Position numbers and translations under genes: made by a program. Below the pieces are notes generated by a model. That model did no database searches and was not told the origin of the DNA. It saw only the letters and a list, made by a program, of their open reading frames with translations. Source: Streptomyces erythrochromogenes (lineage in GTDB: Bacteria > Actinomycetota > Actinomycetes > Streptomycetales > Streptomycetaceae). From it: a stretch of 64,000 bases of DNA. Below, in pieces: positions 63,354 to 64,000 of the stretch; position 1 is the stretch's first letter, and each line of letters begins with the position of its first letter. The DNA lies in NCBI RefSeq assembly GCF_036170895.1, contig NZ_CP108036.1, positions 868,001 to 932,000 of the forward strand, in the 5' to 3' direction.

Positions 63354-64000
63354 TCAGGACGCCCCCTCGCCGCGGTGCAGGGACTCCAGAGCGGCCAGTT
63401 CGGCCGCCGTGAGCCGCAGGGCGCCGGCGGCCACGTTGGCGGCGAGGTGCTCCGGGTCCCCCGTACCGGGGATCGCCAGTACGTGCGGTCCCCGGTGCAG
63501 GGTCCAGGCCAGCCGGACCTGGGCGGCGCTCGCCCCGTGCGCCCGCGCGACCTCCAGCACCTCGGCGCTGTCGTCCCCGCCGGCGCCGGCCTGCCGTCCG
63601 GTGCCGGCGATCGAGTAGAACGGCACGAAGGCGACGCCCCGTTCGCCGCAGCTGCGCAGGAACTCGTCCTGCTCGGGCTGTACGCCGATGCCGTACATGT
63701 TCTGCACGCACACCACCGGTGCGATGGCCAGGGCCTCGTCCAGGTGGTGGGGCCGGACGTTCGACAGCCCCAGGTGGCGGACGAGGCCGGCCTGCCGGAG
63801 CTCGGCCAGCACTCCGAAGCGTTCGGCTATCGAGCCGGTGCCGACGATCCGCAGGTTCACCACGTCGAGGTGGTCGCGGCCGAGCTGGCGGAGGTTCTCC
63901 TCCACCTGGCCGCGCAGCTGTTCGGGTCGGGCGTGGGGCAGCCATTCACCGGACGGGTCCCGGCCGGGCCCGACCTTGGTGGCGATCACCAGGTCATCGG
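63354..64000 (-). CDS. aldo/keto reductase, C-terminal part
   Basis: The gene runs past the right window edge. The visible ~215 residues start in the early barrel (DDLVIATKVGPGRDPSGEWL) and show LGRDHLDVVNLR, LVRHLGLSNVRPHHLDEAL, VQNMYGI, FVPFYSIAGTG and the C-terminal VLAIPGTGDPEHLAANVAAG. These are aldo/keto reductase blocks, including the NADPH-binding segment. The catalytic Tyr lies outside the window. The GTG at 63989 is internal, not the real start. Confidence 0.9.
   Translation of the reverse strand, partial: DDLVIATKVGPGRDPSGEWLPHARPEQLRGQVEENLRQLGRDHLDVVNLRIVGTGSIAERFGVLAELRQAGLVRHLGLSNVRPHHLDEALAIAPVVCVQNMYGIGVQPEQDEFLRSCGERGVAFVPFYSIAGTGRQAGAGGDDSAEVLEVARAHGASAAQVRLAWTLHRGPHVLAIPGTGDPEHLAANVAAGALRLTAAELAALESLHRGEGAS

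Overview
The window is high-GC actinobacterial DNA, almost certainly Streptomyces. It has strong third-position GC, many ATGA/GTGA translational overlaps, SARP regulators, a cvn-type conservon with its P450, SpoIIE-type phosphatase signalling and large secreted-hydrolase and natural-product content. No rRNA, tRNA, CRISPR array, intact insertion sequence or prophage was seen. Both window edges cut a gene: a P1B-type ATPase at the left and an aldo/keto reductase at the right.

Layout. 1-2.4 kb: end of a copper-type P-ATPase overlapping a PCuAC-like copper chaperone, a small DUF6296-like protein and an anti-sigma-type ATPase. 2.5-7.2 kb: an MFS sugar-porter-like transporter, a decay zone (a lipoprotein gene cut by an in-frame amber codon, face to face with a multiply broken subtilase), a zinc-ribbon-like membrane protein and an M20 amidohydrolase. 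7.3-24 kb: a RiPP cluster. A 57-residue precursor with a Ser/Thr/Cys-only tail faces a nine-gene operon for an RRE/E1-like partner, two full-length azoline-type YcaO cyclodehydratases, a SagB-like dehydrogenase, a split LanB dehydratase (glutamylation plus elimination), a PqqD-like/M50 membrane protease and an ABC exporter, with a SARP regulator upstream. 24.5-34 kb: a six-gene hydrolase/transport operon with AraC and large LuxR (LAL) regulators. 34-40.7 kb: GNAT, DUF4235, hemerythrin, an APC permease/TetR/saccharopine-dehydrogenase-like set joined by a duplicated 21-bp site, and a class A beta-lactamase. 41-43 kb: an SMT-type methyltransferase translationally coupled to a class I terpene synthase. 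43-47.4 kb: a conservon (cvnA-D) plus a CYP157-like P450 that lacks the ExxR arginine. 47.8-52.3 kb: a TetR/SDR pair with a palindromic operator, a STAS-like protein, a GH64 beta-1,3-glucanase and a spore-photoproduct-lyase-like radical SAM protein. 52.4-60 kb: a GAF/PP2C phosphatase, a two-component system collapsed by deletion, an MFS exporter with a divergent TetR and a family of N9-spaced operators, an MBL hydrolase and an amidase with its small partner. 60-64 kb: a YfcE-like phosphoesterase, a LuxR-HTH/SARP fusion regulator, a cutinase-like secreted hydrolase, a broken secreted lectin-like gene and the aldo/keto reductase.

How it works together. The RiPP operon has the parts for a peptide rich in azoles and dehydroamino acids: SARP activation, precursor, leader-guided cyclodehydration and oxidation, tRNA-Glu-dependent dehydration, possible proteolysis and export. 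Only one SpaB_C-type protein is present, so no dedicated pyridine synthase is evident and the product could be linear (goadsporin-like) rather than a macrocyclic thiopeptide. The methyltransferase/terpene synthase pair suggests a C-methylated terpene. The other regions are mainly regulated catabolic or transport cassettes whose operators can be read directly in the DNA.
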